Of a stretch of 48,079 nt of DNA, positions 1-9,590 are shown in pieces; position 1 is the first letter of the stretch; every line of letters begins with the position of its first letter. The notes under the pieces were generated by a model. That model was not told the DNA's origin and ran no database searches. It saw only the letters and a list, made by a program, of their open reading frames with translations. Both the position numbers and the translations under genes were made by a program. The stretch lies in the NCBI GenBank assembly GCA_024682115.1, contig JAIKZO010000137.1, positions 1-48,079 on the forward strand, in the 5' to 3' direction. The DNA comes from Lachnospiraceae bacterium. GTDB lineage: Bacteria; Bacillota; Clostridia; Lachnospirales; Lachnospiraceae.

Positions 1-1055
1 ATGCCGTCATATATTCCCTGTGCCAGCTTGTCTATATAATCATCCCTCGAAAGGAGGATCGCTTCCTGCTTGTTCGAAAGGCATCCGACCATGATCGTGC
101 AGGAAGGGATCGTCGATCGCAAGAGCGTCGGGTCACCTTCATCCGAAGGGACCAGCCCGAGGGCACGACCCTTGGCACTCGTCACCACGGCTTTTTCTAT
201 TATGTCAGCAAGCTGAACATTTCCGAAGCCCGGAATAAAGTACTCTTCATTGTATTTGCAGGTCATTCCGTAGAGTGAGGAATCTTCCTTTTTATCGACT
301 TCGATCCTTATATAGGCATCGGCCCTGATGGCGTTTCCGAGATCCGTGCGGGCATCTCCCGACGGATTGACATCATCCATCCTCGTGTAATATGCCTTTA
401 TTTCCGAAGTATCAAGCAGCTCTTTAAGACGTTTGGCGACCTTAAGGTTTATGTTTTTTTCGGAGATCGTCTCTTCGCCCTTTGAATCGGGGCCCGTAGC
501 ATAATTACTGACACCGCTGTCATTTCCTCCGTGAGCGGGATCTATGATGACGATCTTATCGAATAATTCCCTCGGAGTGAAAAAGCTTATATAAAGACTG
601 TTGTTCTCAAGGACCGTCTTGTATTCGTAAACATTGTCGACCGCAAACTTAAGTGACACCCCGTCATCGGTGATGTCAAACGTTCCTTCCCTTATGCTGT
701 CCCTGTTTCCGGTCAGGGCTTTTCTGCCGTAATAATCTCTCTCTTCGCATTTGATCGTGACATAAAGCTGATGATCCATGTAATGGTTCTCAACCGAAAT
801 GTCATCCGCGGTCACACCGTCCGGAAGCGGGATACCCAGATAATCCGTGTACTCCGATGCCGTATCGAACATCAGGACATTCTGCATCTGATCTTCCGTG
901 ACCGTCGTCTCCGGTGCTGCGTTTCTGTCGACATCATCCTGCGCGATATCCGATATCTCAATTACTTTCGTCGCACCGAAATAGACAATGGCTATCATGG
1001 CCATTGTCAGAAATATAAAACTATATCTTGCAGTGCGTTTTAACAGTAGTTCCAT
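1..1055 (-). CDS. Amidase_3-family (N-acetylmuramoyl-L-alanine amidase-like) membrane protein, probably catalytically degenerate; 3' end truncated by window
   Basis: Reading leftward from the ATG at 1055 the frame stays open to base 1, giving 351 codons without a stop. Residues about 12-32 form one N-terminal membrane segment, followed by an extracellular region of about 135 residues with no fold I recognise, then an Amidase_3 fold starting at IVIIDPAHGGNDSG (His175). The zinc-ligand Glu is kept (ISEKNINL, Glu199). The second zinc His of the family (SIHAN) is Glu here (YIRIEVD, Glu252), and the catalytic Glu of the motif PxxLVExGFLSN is Met322 (IPSCTIMVGCLSN). The family is a zinc-dependent peptidoglycan amidase; this copy is likely inactive or altered. 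The visible C-terminal end (LSNKQEAILLSRDDY) matches the usual end of the domain, so only a few residues should be missing. It begins 16 nt after the stop of the GGDEF gene and is probably cotranscribed with it. Confidence 0.85.
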   Translation of the reverse strand, partial: MELLLKRTARYSFIFLTMAMIAIVYFGATKVIEISDIAQDDVDRNAAPETTVTEDQMQNVLMFDTASEYTDYLGIPLPDGVTADDISVENHYMDHQLYVTIKCEERDYYGRKALTGNRDSIREGTFDITDDGVSLKFAVDNVYEYKTVLENNSLYISFFTPRELFDKIVIIDPAHGGNDSGVSNYATGPDSKGEETISEKNINLKVAKRLKELLDTSEIKAYYTRMDDVNPSGDARTDLGNAIRADAYIRIEVDKKEDSSLYGMTCKYNEEYFIPGFGNVQLADIIEKAVVTSAKGRALGLVPSDEGDPTLLRSTIPSCTIMVGCLSNKQEAILLSRDDYIDKLAQGIYDG

Positions 1056-1071
1056 CGGTTACGGATATTTC

Positions 1072-2976
1072 CTATCTCGGCTTTTCTCCAAGAGAAGCCT
1101 TGTATTTCTTTTTGTTTTCATACATTACCTTGTCAGCCAGTATCACACAGGCCCTCAGGGTCTCGTTCGGGTGGTCGTTCACACAGACTACGCCGCTTGA
1201 AGCATGCAGCTTATATGGTTTTTGAAGCATTTCATTGGCGTTTACGAATGCCTTTTCAAGATCGTCCGTAAACCTTAAGTGTCTGTCTTTTTCCTTTGAT
1301 ATCAGGATGGCCGCAAATTCATCTCCGCCGTAACGGGCACATATCTCTTCGCCCTCGAGCACGGAAAGCAGTACGCTTGCAAATTCCGAAAGTGAAGCAT
1401 CACCCTCGGCATGACCGAATTCGTCGTTGATCCTCTTAAGGCCGTCCATATCAAGGCTTACTACCGAAAGATAAAGGTCGTGCCTGTTTGCCCTGTCGGA
1501 AAGGATATTGAGATTCTGCTCGAATCCTCTCCTGTTGTATATACCCGTAAGCTCGTCCTTTAAGTATACCCTGCGCATCTCATCAACGGACAAATAATGT
1601 TTGCGCATGTTGTAGTTATCGATGACCGATCCCAGAGATCCGATATACGACTGAAGGAAATTGTTGGGGAAACAGTTCTCCGCATACGTAAGGACCACAT
1701 AACCGTAAACTTTGTTCTGGGCATGCAGCGGAACGATCATATAGGTTGAAGCACCGTTTTCTTCAAGAACATCCTGCGGGAGCATATCCCTTCGGTCAAA
1801 CAATGTGTTCGGGCCCAGATATCTCTTTTCAGGGTCGGAAAAATATACCCTCTTTAAGATCATCCTGTCCGTATAATCGCTCATTTTTTCCACCGGTCTG
1901 CTGACGGAGTCAAACGCATCCTCGGTAAGACATATGTATCCCTTTTCGGCACGTGAGTATTTGAAATAAAAATCCGCACGGCTGAAGATATCCACTTCAT
2001 CAAAGGCTACCTCAAAGCTGTTTATCATGAACAGAATATAATTATACCCGTAATACTTGTCTTCGAGAAGATTGATCTTACGGATCAGGTTCGTTCCTTC
2101 GGAAAAATCGCTGCAACCACAGCTGTTTCGAAGTATCATCCTGTTGCTCACGCGTGATACTTCGGGAACTTCTTCTTTTTTACCCAGTTTATCAAGGATG
2201 GCAAAAACCTCTTTGGCCATCTTTCTTCCGTCGGCCTCAAAGGTTGTCATCGGTACGGCAAAATCCTGTCCTTCCAGTGCGTTGTCATAGCCCGAGATAC
2301 AGATATCTTCGGGGATCCTTATACCTCTTGAGACAAGCTCCCTGCTAAGGGCTACTGCCATATAATCGTTTGCGCAGACTATCGCCTGCGGATATTCGTC
2401 ACTTAACGAAAGAAAATGATCTGCGGCTTCTTTTCCTTTATTCTTCCAGTAATCGCCGAAAAAGATCATATCATCCGTAACTTCAAGCCCGGCTTCTTCC
2501 ATGGCCTCGCGGTAGCCGTCGGCTCTTTCGTGGGCATCCTGCAGTTCCCAGCGCCCCGCCATATGATAGATCCTGGTAAAACCGTGCTCTTTTATAAAAT
2601 GGTTCGTGATATCCTTTATTGACTGTTTATCGGAAAAAAGAACGCTGTAGAATCCTTCTCTCTGCGACTTCAGATAAATGACAGGACATTTGGCATGTTT
2701 TTGAAGATGTTCATACAGTTCATCATTCATACCTTCTATATGGAACATGCTCTCATCGACCAGGATCGCATCGAACGATCCAAGTTCCGGGATCCTCATG
2801 ATCGATTTTTCACCCTCGGCATAGAGAATGATATTATGGTCAAATATGCCGTAATTGATCATGACAAAAAGATCCGCATCGATCTTTCGGGCTTCCTTCG
2901 AAAGCTCGTCGATCAGTTCCGGATAATAATCATCTCTTTGAACCTGTCCGCAAAAAAATGCGATCTTTTTTCTCAT
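1072..2976 (-). CDS. Diguanylate cyclase with LacI/periplasmic-binding-type sensor domain and GGDEF domain
   Basis: The protein has 634 residues. Residues about 1-290 resemble the ligand-binding half of LacI/GalR regulators (KKIAFFCGQ start, then HMAGRWELQDAHERADGYREAM and PEDICISGYDN, the usual effector-domain landmarks) but there is no N-terminal helix-turn-helix and no signal peptide, so the sensor should be cytoplasmic. Residues about 290-455 are a linker or GAF-like region. The C-terminal 170 residues are a GGDEF domain with DELTGIYNRRGFEQN and an intact ARYGGDEF signature near residue 550, so diguanylate cyclase activity is expected. I see no RxxD inhibitory site just before GGDEF. A plausible role is to convert binding of a small cytosolic ligand, perhaps a sugar given the neighbouring cellobiose phosphorylase, into c-di-GMP. 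The start is fixed by the domain; there is no Shine-Dalgarno in front of it (see promoter at 2983-3011). Confidence 0.88.
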   Translation of the reverse strand: MRKKIAFFCGQVQRDDYYPELIDELSKEARKIDADLFVMINYGIFDHNIILYAEGEKSIMRIPELGSFDAILVDESMFHIEGMNDELYEHLQKHAKCPVIYLKSQREGFYSVLFSDKQSIKDITNHFIKEHGFTRIYHMAGRWELQDAHERADGYREAMEEAGLEVTDDMIFFGDYWKNKGKEAADHFLSLSDEYPQAIVCANDYMAVALSRELVSRGIRIPEDICISGYDNALEGQDFAVPMTTFEADGRKMAKEVFAILDKLGKKEEVPEVSRVSNRMILRNSCGCSDFSEGTNLIRKINLLEDKYYGYNYILFMINSFEVAFDEVDIFSRADFYFKYSRAEKGYICLTEDAFDSVSRPVEKMSDYTDRMILKRVYFSDPEKRYLGPNTLFDRRDMLPQDVLEENGASTYMIVPLHAQNKVYGYVVLTYAENCFPNNFLQSYIGSLGSVIDNYNMRKHYLSVDEMRRVYLKDELTGIYNRRGFEQNLNILSDRANRHDLYLSVVSLDMDGLKRINDEFGHAEGDASLSEFASVLLSVLEGEEICARYGGDEFAAILISKEKDRHLRFTDDLEKAFVNANEMLQKPYKLHASSGVVCVNDHPNETLRACVILADKVMYENKKKYKASLGEKPR

Positions 2977-2982
2977 ATGGAA

Positions 2983-3011
2983 ATAATATCAAAACGGAAA
3001 TCGTTTTTCAA
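2983..3011 (-). promoter_or_regulatory. Sigma-A type promoter of the GGDEF gene, -10 adjacent to start codon
   Basis: On the minus strand TTGAAA (3006-3011) is separated by exactly 17 nt from TATTAT (2983-2988). The start codon of the GGDEF gene begins at 2976, so initiation about 7 nt below the -10 would fall on or next to the ATG. No Shine-Dalgarno lies between, which suggests a leaderless transcript. Confidence 0.65.
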
Positions 3012-3054
3012 TGCAAATACTGAAAAATAAAGGCATTTTCGCGCATTATAGTTA

Positions 3055-3083
3055 TTGCATAACGACATTTCTTTGGGTATAAT
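3055..3083 (+). promoter_or_regulatory. Sigma-A type promoter of the cellobiose phosphorylase gene
   Basis: TTGCAT (3055-3060), a 17-nt spacer, and a perfect TATAAT (3078-3083) precede the gene. The predicted leader is about 55 nt, and AAAAGGAGAGG just ahead of the ATG at 3146 is a strong ribosome binding site. The promoter lies back to back with the one for the GGDEF gene. Confidence 0.7.
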
Positions 3084-3145
3084 TTTTCCTGTACGACAGA
3101 TTTTTCGTATGCAAAAACTATAAATTTTTTCAAAAGGAGAGGACT

Positions 3146-5587
3146 ATGAAATTTGGTTTTTTTGATGATGCGAACAAAGAATACGTCATCACTACACCCA
3201 AAACACCGTTGCCCTGGATCAACTATCTGGGCACAAATGATTTTTTCAGCCTGATATCCAACACGATGGGCGGCTATTCCTTCTATAAGGATGCAAAGCT
3301 CCTTCGTCTGACACGTTATCGTTACAACGGCGTTCCTGCCGATGTCAACGGTAAGTACTTCTATATAAAAGACGGTGATACCGTGTGGAATCCCGGATGG
3401 CAGCCTACCAAGACTCCTCTCGATTCCTATGAGTGCCGTCACGGTATCGGCTACAGCAAGTGGAATTCTTCCAAGGACGGCGTAGCCGCATCTGTTCTCG
3501 CTTTCGTTCCCACGGACGATACCTGCGAGATCAACAGGATCAAGATCACGAACAATTCTTCTACCGAAAAGAAGCTCACATTGTTCTCTTACGTTGAATG
3601 GTGTCTTTGGAATGCCGACGACGATATGAAGAACTTCCAGCGTAACTTCTCTACCGGTGAGGTTGAAGTCATCGATTCGACCATCTATCACAAGACCGAG
3701 TACAGAGAAAGAAGAAATCACTACGCTGTATATTCCGTAAATTCAAAGATAGACGGTTTCGATACTTCCAGAGATGCTTTCCTCGGAGCATATCACGACA
3801 ACCATGATCCCGAGGTAGTATTCGAAAAGGGTGCCTGCACGGGTTCCGTTGCTCACGGATGGTCACCCGTGGCCGTTCATCAGATCAATATCACGCTTGC
3901 TCCCGGGGCTTCAAAGTCTCTGGTATTTGTTCTCGGCTACTGCGAGAATCCCGATAATGACAAGTGGGAATCAAAAGGTGTTGTGAACAAGGCTCCCGCA
4001 AAGGCAATGCTCGCAAAATACCAGACAGATGACGACGTTGACAAGGCTTTTGCAAAGCTTAAGGAATACTGGGATAACCTTCTTTCTATCTACACCGTTA
4101 AGTCGGCTAACGACAAGGTTAACCGTATGGTCAACATCTGGAACCAGTATCAGTGTATGGTAACCTTCAATATGAGCCGAAGCGCTTCATATTATGAATC
4201 AGGCATCGGAAGAGGAATGGGGTTCAGAGATTCCAACCAGGACCTTCTCGGATTCGTTCACCTCATCCCCGAACGTGCGAGAGAGCGTATCATCGATATC
4301 GCTTCAACACAGTTCCAGAACGGTTCGGCTTATCACCAGTATCAGCCTCTTACCAAGAGAGGTAACTCTGACATAGGTTCAGGGTTCAACGATGATCCGC
4401 TTTGGCTCATCGCAGGTACTTCCGCTTATGTTCGCGAGACAGGTGATACCTCGATCCTTAAGGAAATGGTTCCTTATGACAATGACATGAGCGTTGCTAC
4501 CACTCTTATGGAGCACTTAAAGCGTTCATTCGACTTTACCGTAAATAACAAAGGACCTCACGGTCTTCCTCTTATCGGTCGTGCCGACTGGAACGACTGC
4601 CTTAATCTTAACTGCTTCTCAGAGCATCCCGGTGAATCATTCCAGTGCTTCGGACCTTCGGAAGGACCCGTTGCCGAGTCGGTATTCATCGCAGGTATGT
4701 TCGTTAAGTACGGTGAGGAATATGCACAGCTCGCTGAGCTCCTCGGTGACACAGCCGAAGCAGAGCGTGCCCGCAAGGAAGTCCAGATCATGTACGATAC
4801 GGTCCTTAAGGACGGTTGGGACGGTGACTGGTTCGTCAGAGCATATGATGCATACAGCCACAAGATCGGTTCAAAGGAATGCGAAGAAGGAAAGATCTTC
4901 ATCGAGTCAAACGGTTTCTGCTCACTTGCAGGTATCGGTGTCAAGGAAGGTCTTGCCGAGAAGGCACTTGATTCTGTTAAGAAGCACCTCGACTGCGAAT
5001 ACGGCGTAATGATCCTCCAGCCCGCTTATACGGTATATCACCTTGAGCTTGGTGAGATCACCTCATATCCGCCCGGATACAAAGAGAATGCAGGTATCTT
5101 CTGTCACAACAATCCTTGGGTTTCAATTGCTGAGACCGTTATCGGACGCGGTGACAGAGCATTCGAGATCTATAAAAAGACCTGTCCCGCTTACACGGAG
5201 GATATCTCAGAGATACACAAGACCGAGCCTTACGTTTACTGCCAGATGGTAGCCGGTGCGGATGCATACATCCCCGGTGAAGGTAAGAACTCATGGCTTA
5301 CAGGTACCGCAGCTTGGACCTTCTGCAACATCTCCCAGTACATCCTGGGTGTATATCCCACGCACAAGGGACTGCAGGTAGATCCCTGTACACCTCACGG
5401 CTTCGGTGATTTCACGATCACACGTAAGTTCCGCGGTGCGACATACAATATCGAAGTCAAGAACCCCGACGACGTTGAAAAGGGTGTTAAGTCGATGACG
5501 GTCAACGGCCAGGCAGTCGACGGATGCATCATCCCTTATGTTGAAGGACAGAAGGAATACAATGTAGTCGTTACGATGGGTAAATAA
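3146..5587 (+). CDS. cbp: Cellobiose phosphorylase (GH94)
   Basis: This 813-residue protein phosphorolyses cellobiose to glucose and alpha-glucose 1-phosphate in the cytoplasm, conserving part of the bond energy. The N-terminus [16 protein letters not shown] and the stretch [18 protein letters not shown] are diagnostic for the family and closely resemble clostridial cellobiose phosphorylases. Length fits cellobiose phosphorylase (about 810) rather than cellodextrin phosphorylase (about 980). Domain order is the N-terminal beta-sandwich, then the (alpha/alpha)6 barrel with [16 protein letters not shown] and [12 protein letters not shown]; the DWND motif (481-484) carries the general acid of the family. 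No signal peptide is present, so cellobiose must be imported, but no importer lies nearby. A strong Shine-Dalgarno fixes the start. Confidence 0.95.
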   Translation: MKFGFFDDANKEYVITTPKTPLPWINYLGTNDFFSLISNTMGGYSFYKDAKLLRLTRYRYNGVPADVNGKYFYIKDGDTVWNPGWQPTKTPLDSYECRHGIGYSKWNSSKDGVAASVLAFVPTDDTCEINRIKITNNSSTEKKLTLFSYVEWCLWNADDDMKNFQRNFSTGEVEVIDSTIYHKTEYRERRNHYAVYSVNSKIDGFDTSRDAFLGAYHDNHDPEVVFEKGACTGSVAHGWSPVAVHQINITLAPGASKSLVFVLGYCENPDNDKWESKGVVNKAPAKAMLAKYQTDDDVDKAFAKLKEYWDNLLSIYTVKSANDKVNRMVNIWNQYQCMVTFNMSRSASYYESGIGRGMGFRDSNQDLLGFVHLIPERARERIIDIASTQFQNGSAYHQYQPLTKRGNSDIGSGFNDDPLWLIAGTSAYVRETGDTSILKEMVPYDNDMSVATTLMEHLKRSFDFTVNNKGPHGLPLIGRADWNDCLNLNCFSEHPGESFQCFGPSEGPVAESVFIAGMFVKYGEEYAQLAELLGDTAEAERARKEVQIMYDTVLKDGWDGDWFVRAYDAYSHKIGSKECEEGKIFIESNGFCSLAGIGVKEGLAEKALDSVKKHLDCEYGVMILQPAYTVYHLELGEITSYPPGYKENAGIFCHNNPWVSIAETVIGRGDRAFEIYKKTCPAYTEDISEIHKTEPYVYCQMVAGADAYIPGEGKNSWLTGTAAWTFCNISQYILGVYPTHKGLQVDPCTPHGFGDFTITRKFRGATYNIEVKNPDDVEKGVKSMTVNGQAVDGCIIPYVEGQKEYNVVVTMGK

Positions 5588-5603
5588 TTGGTGATCACTG
5601 GTA

Positions 5604-6326
5604 ATGAAGGTTGAAAGAGCTATAATCCTGGCCGCCGGAAGAGGCGACAGACTAAGGCCTATAACAGACGAGATCCCCAAGCCGATGATAACAGTCAACG
5701 GTCAAAGGATAATAGATACGATCCTGGATGCCCTGTATCTTAACGGCATCCGGGAGATCTATATCATCACGGGATATCTCAAGGAAAAATATCAGGTGCT
5801 TAAGGAAAAGTATCCTGATGTCGTTCTTCTTGAAAACGAATATACGGGATGCAACAATATCTCGTCTGTTTTCATTGCCAGAGAACATCTTAAGAATACT
5901 TTTATCATCGCAGGCGATCATATCATCAGGAATCCTAAGGTACTGGATACCGAGTTCACGGAATCGGGTTACAATTCGATCTACACCCCCGATCCGACCA
6001 AGGAATGGATCTTCGATACCGAAGATAACGAGCATATCTTTCATTGCAACAGATACGGAAGCGATGAGGGCGGCTGGCAGCTTTTCGGTATCTCAAGATG
6101 GAGTGCCGATGATGCCGCTAAGCTTTCAAGGTTCATCGAAGAGGCGTTTTCCGCGGAAGAAAACCGCAGCAAATACTGGGACGAGATAGCCCTTATAGAT
6201 CATAAAGACGATTTTACCCTGAGGATATACCCGATGGATCAAAGCGATATCTTCGAGATAGATACGCTTGAGGATATCCTTAACGTGGATGAGAGCTGGC
6301 GTGAAAAAGTAGCCAAAATGAAATAA
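5604..6326 (+). CDS. LicC-like sugar/choline-phosphate nucleotidyltransferase
   Basis: A 240-residue protein of the NTP_transferase fold. The signature LAAGRGDRLRPITDEIPKP at residues about 9-27 binds the nucleotide, and the overall pattern (ENEYTGCNNISSVFIA, then a GDHII acidic motif) resembles CTP:phosphocholine cytidylyltransferase LicC and related enzymes more than hexose-1-phosphate nucleotidylyltransferases. The likely reaction is transfer of CMP (or another NMP) to a phosphorylated small molecule used to decorate a surface polymer. No choline kinase or phosphotransferase partner is in the window, so the substrate is open. It follows cbp by 16 nt with only a weak ribosome binding site, and ends 9 nt from the end of the convergent cls gene. 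Confidence 0.75.
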   Translation: MKVERAIILAAGRGDRLRPITDEIPKPMITVNGQRIIDTILDALYLNGIREIYIITGYLKEKYQVLKEKYPDVVLLENEYTGCNNISSVFIAREHLKNTFIIAGDHIIRNPKVLDTEFTESGYNSIYTPDPTKEWIFDTEDNEHIFHCNRYGSDEGGWQLFGISRWSADDAAKLSRFIEEAFSAEENRSKYWDEIALIDHKDDFTLRIYPMDQSDIFEIDTLEDILNVDESWREKVAKMK

Positions 6327-6335
6327 GGATACCGC

Positions 6336-7886
6336 CTACAATAACGGTGCGAATAACTTGACCGACTGACCCAGAAGCTTCTGCCTTCTGGGTATTTCTT
6401 TTTTGTAATAATCCGGTGTCACCATGATGCACTTTGAAAGCGTGGCATCGAAATCTTTTTCCATATCATAGATCGAAGAGTTCCGGTAAAGATATACTCC
6501 GCATTCAAAATGATGATAAAAGCTCCTGTAGTCCAGGTTCACCGAACCGATAGCAGCCATCTTTCCGTCCGCAACAACAGACTTTGCATGTACAAAGCCC
6601 GGAGCGTATTCGTATATCTTGACACCGGCATCCAGAAGCTCCGGATAGAACGTTCTTCCCACATAATAGGGGATCTTTTTATCCGGGATATGAGGGATGA
6701 TTATCTTGACATCTACTCCCTTGAACGCAGCGTATTTTATCGTGCTCAAAAACTCTCTGTCCACGATAAAATACGGAGTCATGATGTGGATGTACTCGTT
6801 GGCGTGCGTGATAATATCTTCATATACGGTCTTACCTATCTCATACTTTGTGGTCGGAGTATCGCCGTAGGGGATCACAAAGCCGTCCTCTTCCGGCTTT
6901 TCTTCGGGCTCGATCAGATATTTTTCGTAGTCTTTTTCCACATCGCCGTAAAGGTTCCAGTTCTGGATGAACATCCTGGTCATGGAAAGCACGGCGCGTC
7001 CCTCGAGTTTTACGCCTATGTCCTTCCAATGTCCGAAAAGGACCTTGAGATTCGCATATTCGTCCGCAAGATTAACACCGCCAGTAAAAGCGGTATGTCC
7101 GTCGATCACGAGGATTTTTCTGTGATCCCTGTTGTTCTGTGTGGTTGAAAAGAAGGGAATAACGGGCGCAAAGAGTTTTGCGTTGATACCCATCTCGCGA
7201 AGCTTGCGGACATAATGATACGGAAGCTTGAATAAAGAGCAGAGTCCGTCGTACATGACTCTGACCTCTACTCCTTCGGCGACTTTTTCCTTTAGGATCT
7301 CAAGGATATCGCCCCATACCTGTCCTTCGGCTATTATGAAATATTCTATGAAAATGAATTTTTCGGCCTTGGTAAGTTCTTCTTTTATCGCTTCGAGGTT
7401 TTCTTCCCCGATGGGATAATATGTGACCCTGGTATTGTGATAGGTCGGATAACCGCATTTCTGGTCCATATATCCGGAAAAGCGTCTGAAATCGGGGTCC
7501 TGCTTCATAACTTCTTTCTCAGTACCCGGAGATATCCTAAGAAGATGCCTTGATACGAGGAGTTCCTCGTCGACCTTATGCTTCAGGGATACCATTCCCC
7601 AGTTACTCTTGTTGAAAGCATAAAGAAGTATTCCGACCATCGGAAGGATTATCGTGATAACGGCCCATGTGAGCTTGAATTCCGCCGGTTCATCCTTATT
7701 TACGACAGCCATTACAACTAACGCACCACAAAGATACATCGCGTAATAGAGGTAATCGGATTTACTCGCAAGCGCATAAGCCCCGCCTACCAGCACAAGG
7801 AACTGGAGCAGGACTATGAGCATGATTATCAGCGCACGGCTGAATATTATCTTGGATAATCCGGTCAGAAATCTTTTCATGATCAC
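6336..7886 (-). CDS. cls: Cardiolipin synthase (phospholipase D superfamily)
   Basis: This 516-residue membrane enzyme condenses two phosphatidylglycerol molecules to cardiolipin and glycerol. Two N-terminal membrane segments (about 14-38 and 46-90, including [17 protein letters not shown]) precede two PLD domains, each with an HKD motif: [17 protein letters not shown] and [19 protein letters not shown]. Both motifs are complete, so activity is expected. The ATG overlaps the leuA stop by 4 nt (ATGA), indicating translational coupling at the end of a long operon. The last codons contain a terminator hairpin for the convergent strand. Confidence 0.93.
   Translation of the reverse strand: MIMKRFLTGLSKIIFSRALIIMLIVLLQFLVLVGGAYALASKSDYLYYAMYLCGALVVMAVVNKDEPAEFKLTWAVITIILPMVGILLYAFNKSNWGMVSLKHKVDEELLVSRHLLRISPGTEKEVMKQDPDFRRFSGYMDQKCGYPTYHNTRVTYYPIGEENLEAIKEELTKAEKFIFIEYFIIAEGQVWGDILEILKEKVAEGVEVRVMYDGLCSLFKLPYHYVRKLREMGINAKLFAPVIPFFSTTQNNRDHRKILVIDGHTAFTGGVNLADEYANLKVLFGHWKDIGVKLEGRAVLSMTRMFIQNWNLYGDVEKDYEKYLIEPEEKPEEDGFVIPYGDTPTTKYEIGKTVYEDIITHANEYIHIMTPYFIVDREFLSTIKYAAFKGVDVKIIIPHIPDKKIPYYVGRTFYPELLDAGVKIYEYAPGFVHAKSVVADGKMAAIGSVNLDYRSFYHHFECGVYLYRNSSIYDMEKDFDATLSKCIMVTPDYYKKEIPRRQKLLGQSVKLFAPLL
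6370..6404 (+). terminator. Intrinsic terminator for the cbp-licC transcript, located inside the 3' end of cls
   Basis: CCCAGAAG (6370-6377) pairs perfectly with CTTCTGGG (6385-6392) across a 7-nt loop and is followed by TATTTCTTTTTT on the plus strand. The stem lies within the last codons of the opposing cls gene. Confidence 0.75.
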
Positions 7887-9544
7887 ATGATCTTGTTAAC
7901 AGCGGAAACAAGTGCTGATACGGAAGATTTGATGATATCCTGGTTTATTCCGACACCCCAGTACATCTTTCCGTTATACTCTATTCCGACATATGAAGCA
8001 GCCTTCGAAGATGATCCTACAGATACGGCGTGCTCCTCGTATACCTTCAGTGTGTAGTCAAGGTTGAAATGATCCTTAAACGCATTCGATACGGAGTCGA
8101 GACGTCCGTTTCCTTCTCCGGATATCCTCTTTTCCGTTCCGTCCCGATTGATCGTAAGACGTGTGAACATGAGCTCCTCACCCTCGGGAGTGAAGTTCGA
8201 TCCGGTAACATCGAAGTGTGTTCTGATCTTGATGTAATTCTTTTCGAATATCTCGTAGATATCCACGGGTGCTAGTTCCGCATGACGCTCGTCCGAAACA
8301 CCCTTTATGAGATAACCGACCTCCTCGCGCATCTTCTGAGGAAGTACAAGGCCGTAGTTCTGCTTGAGTATGAATGCGACACCGCCCTTTCCGGACTGTG
8401 AATTGATACGGATGACATCGGATTCGTATTCCCTTCCGATATCCCTGGGATCGAGCGGCAGATAGGGAACCGTCCACTTTCCGTTCGACTTTCCTTCTTC
8501 CCACCATGCCATTCCTTTTGATATGGCATCCTGATGTGAACCCGAGAACGCTGTAAATACGAGATCTCCGGCATAAGGTGTTCTCTCGTGTACATGCATT
8601 CCGGTGAGTTCTTCGTAGGTCTCCCTTATCTTCATGATATTGCTGAAATCAAGTCCGCTCTCGTATCCGTGTGTGACCATGTTCATCGCGAGCGTTACTA
8701 TGTCTACATTTCCGGTTCTTTCGCCGTTTCCGAAAATGGTTCCCTCTACCCTGTCGGCGCCGGCGAGCACACCGAATTCGGCATCCGAAACTCCGCTTCC
8801 GCGATCGTTATGGGGATGGATCGAGATCGTTACACCGTCCCTGTATTTGAGGTTCTTGTTGAAATACTCAACCTGCGATGCAAATACATGAGGCATAGCT
8901 ATCTGGACGGTTGTAGGGATGTTTATTATGGCTTTGTTTAATGCTTCGGGCTTCCATACGTCGAGCACCGCGTTACATACCTCGAGGGCATAATCGACTT
9001 CCGTACCGGGGAAGCTTTCGGGCGAATATTCAAACGAGAAGTTTCCATCGGTCTCACGCGCAAGGTCATTAAGGAGTTTAGCGCCTTCAACCGCAATATT
9101 GAGAACCTCTTCCTTCGACTTCTTGAAAACCTGCTCGCGCTGTGCCACAGATGTCGAATTGTAAAGGTGGATTATCGCATGAGGAGCACCCTTTACAGAT
9201 TCAAAGGTCTTTTTGATGATGTGTTCTCTTGCCTGGGTAAGTACCTGTACCGTAACATCATCGGGGATCATATCTCTTTCGATGAGGGCTCTCATGAATT
9301 GGTATTCCGTATCGGAAGCAGCGGGAAATCCTACTTCAATCTCCTTAAAGCCTATATCGACAAGCATCTTGAAAAAGACCAGCTTCTGCTCTAGGCTCAT
9401 GGGCTCGATCAGCGCCTGGTTACCGTCTCTTAGGTCAACAGAGCACCATATGGGAGCCTTTGTGATCGTGTCCTTTTTCACCCAGTCATAACACTCGACG
9501 GGCGGCATGAAATACTGTCTTGAATACTTTTTTGAAACATCCAT
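7883..9544 (-). CDS. leuA: 2-isopropylmalate synthase
   Basis: This 553-residue enzyme condenses acetyl-CoA with 2-oxoisovalerate, the committed step of leucine synthesis. The DRE-TIM start is [17 protein letters not shown], and the metal ligands appear as [12 protein letters not shown]. Length and the opening [15 protein letters not shown] match the longer LeuA form seen in actinobacteria and many Clostridia, with a C-terminal regulatory domain from about residue 430 ([18 protein letters not shown]) expected to bind leucine. No leuBCD gene is in the window. It lies 46 nt downstream of hslO and overlaps cls by 4 nt. AGGAAA-type purines precede the ATG. Confidence 0.95.
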   Translation of the reverse strand: MDVSKKYSRQYFMPPVECYDWVKKDTITKAPIWCSVDLRDGNQALIEPMSLEQKLVFFKMLVDIGFKEIEVGFPAASDTEYQFMRALIERDMIPDDVTVQVLTQAREHIIKKTFESVKGAPHAIIHLYNSTSVAQREQVFKKSKEEVLNIAVEGAKLLNDLARETDGNFSFEYSPESFPGTEVDYALEVCNAVLDVWKPEALNKAIINIPTTVQIAMPHVFASQVEYFNKNLKYRDGVTISIHPHNDRGSGVSDAEFGVLAGADRVEGTIFGNGERTGNVDIVTLAMNMVTHGYESGLDFSNIMKIRETYEELTGMHVHERTPYAGDLVFTAFSGSHQDAISKGMAWWEEGKSNGKWTVPYLPLDPRDIGREYESDVIRINSQSGKGGVAFILKQNYGLVLPQKMREEVGYLIKGVSDERHAELAPVDIYEIFEKNYIKIRTHFDVTGSNFTPEGEELMFTRLTINRDGTEKRISGEGNGRLDSVSNAFKDHFNLDYTLKVYEEHAVSVGSSSKAASYVGIEYNGKMYWGVGINQDIIKSSVSALVSAVNKIM

Positions 9545-9590
9545 TTCCTTTTCCTCCGGTTTCCTGTATCTTTATCCTTCCGCGGACCGT

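Noticed and set aside
3008-3721. 237-codon minus-strand frame opposite the start of cbp
   Set aside because: It covers the cbp promoter and N-terminus in antisense and shows no protein features; cbp is certain.
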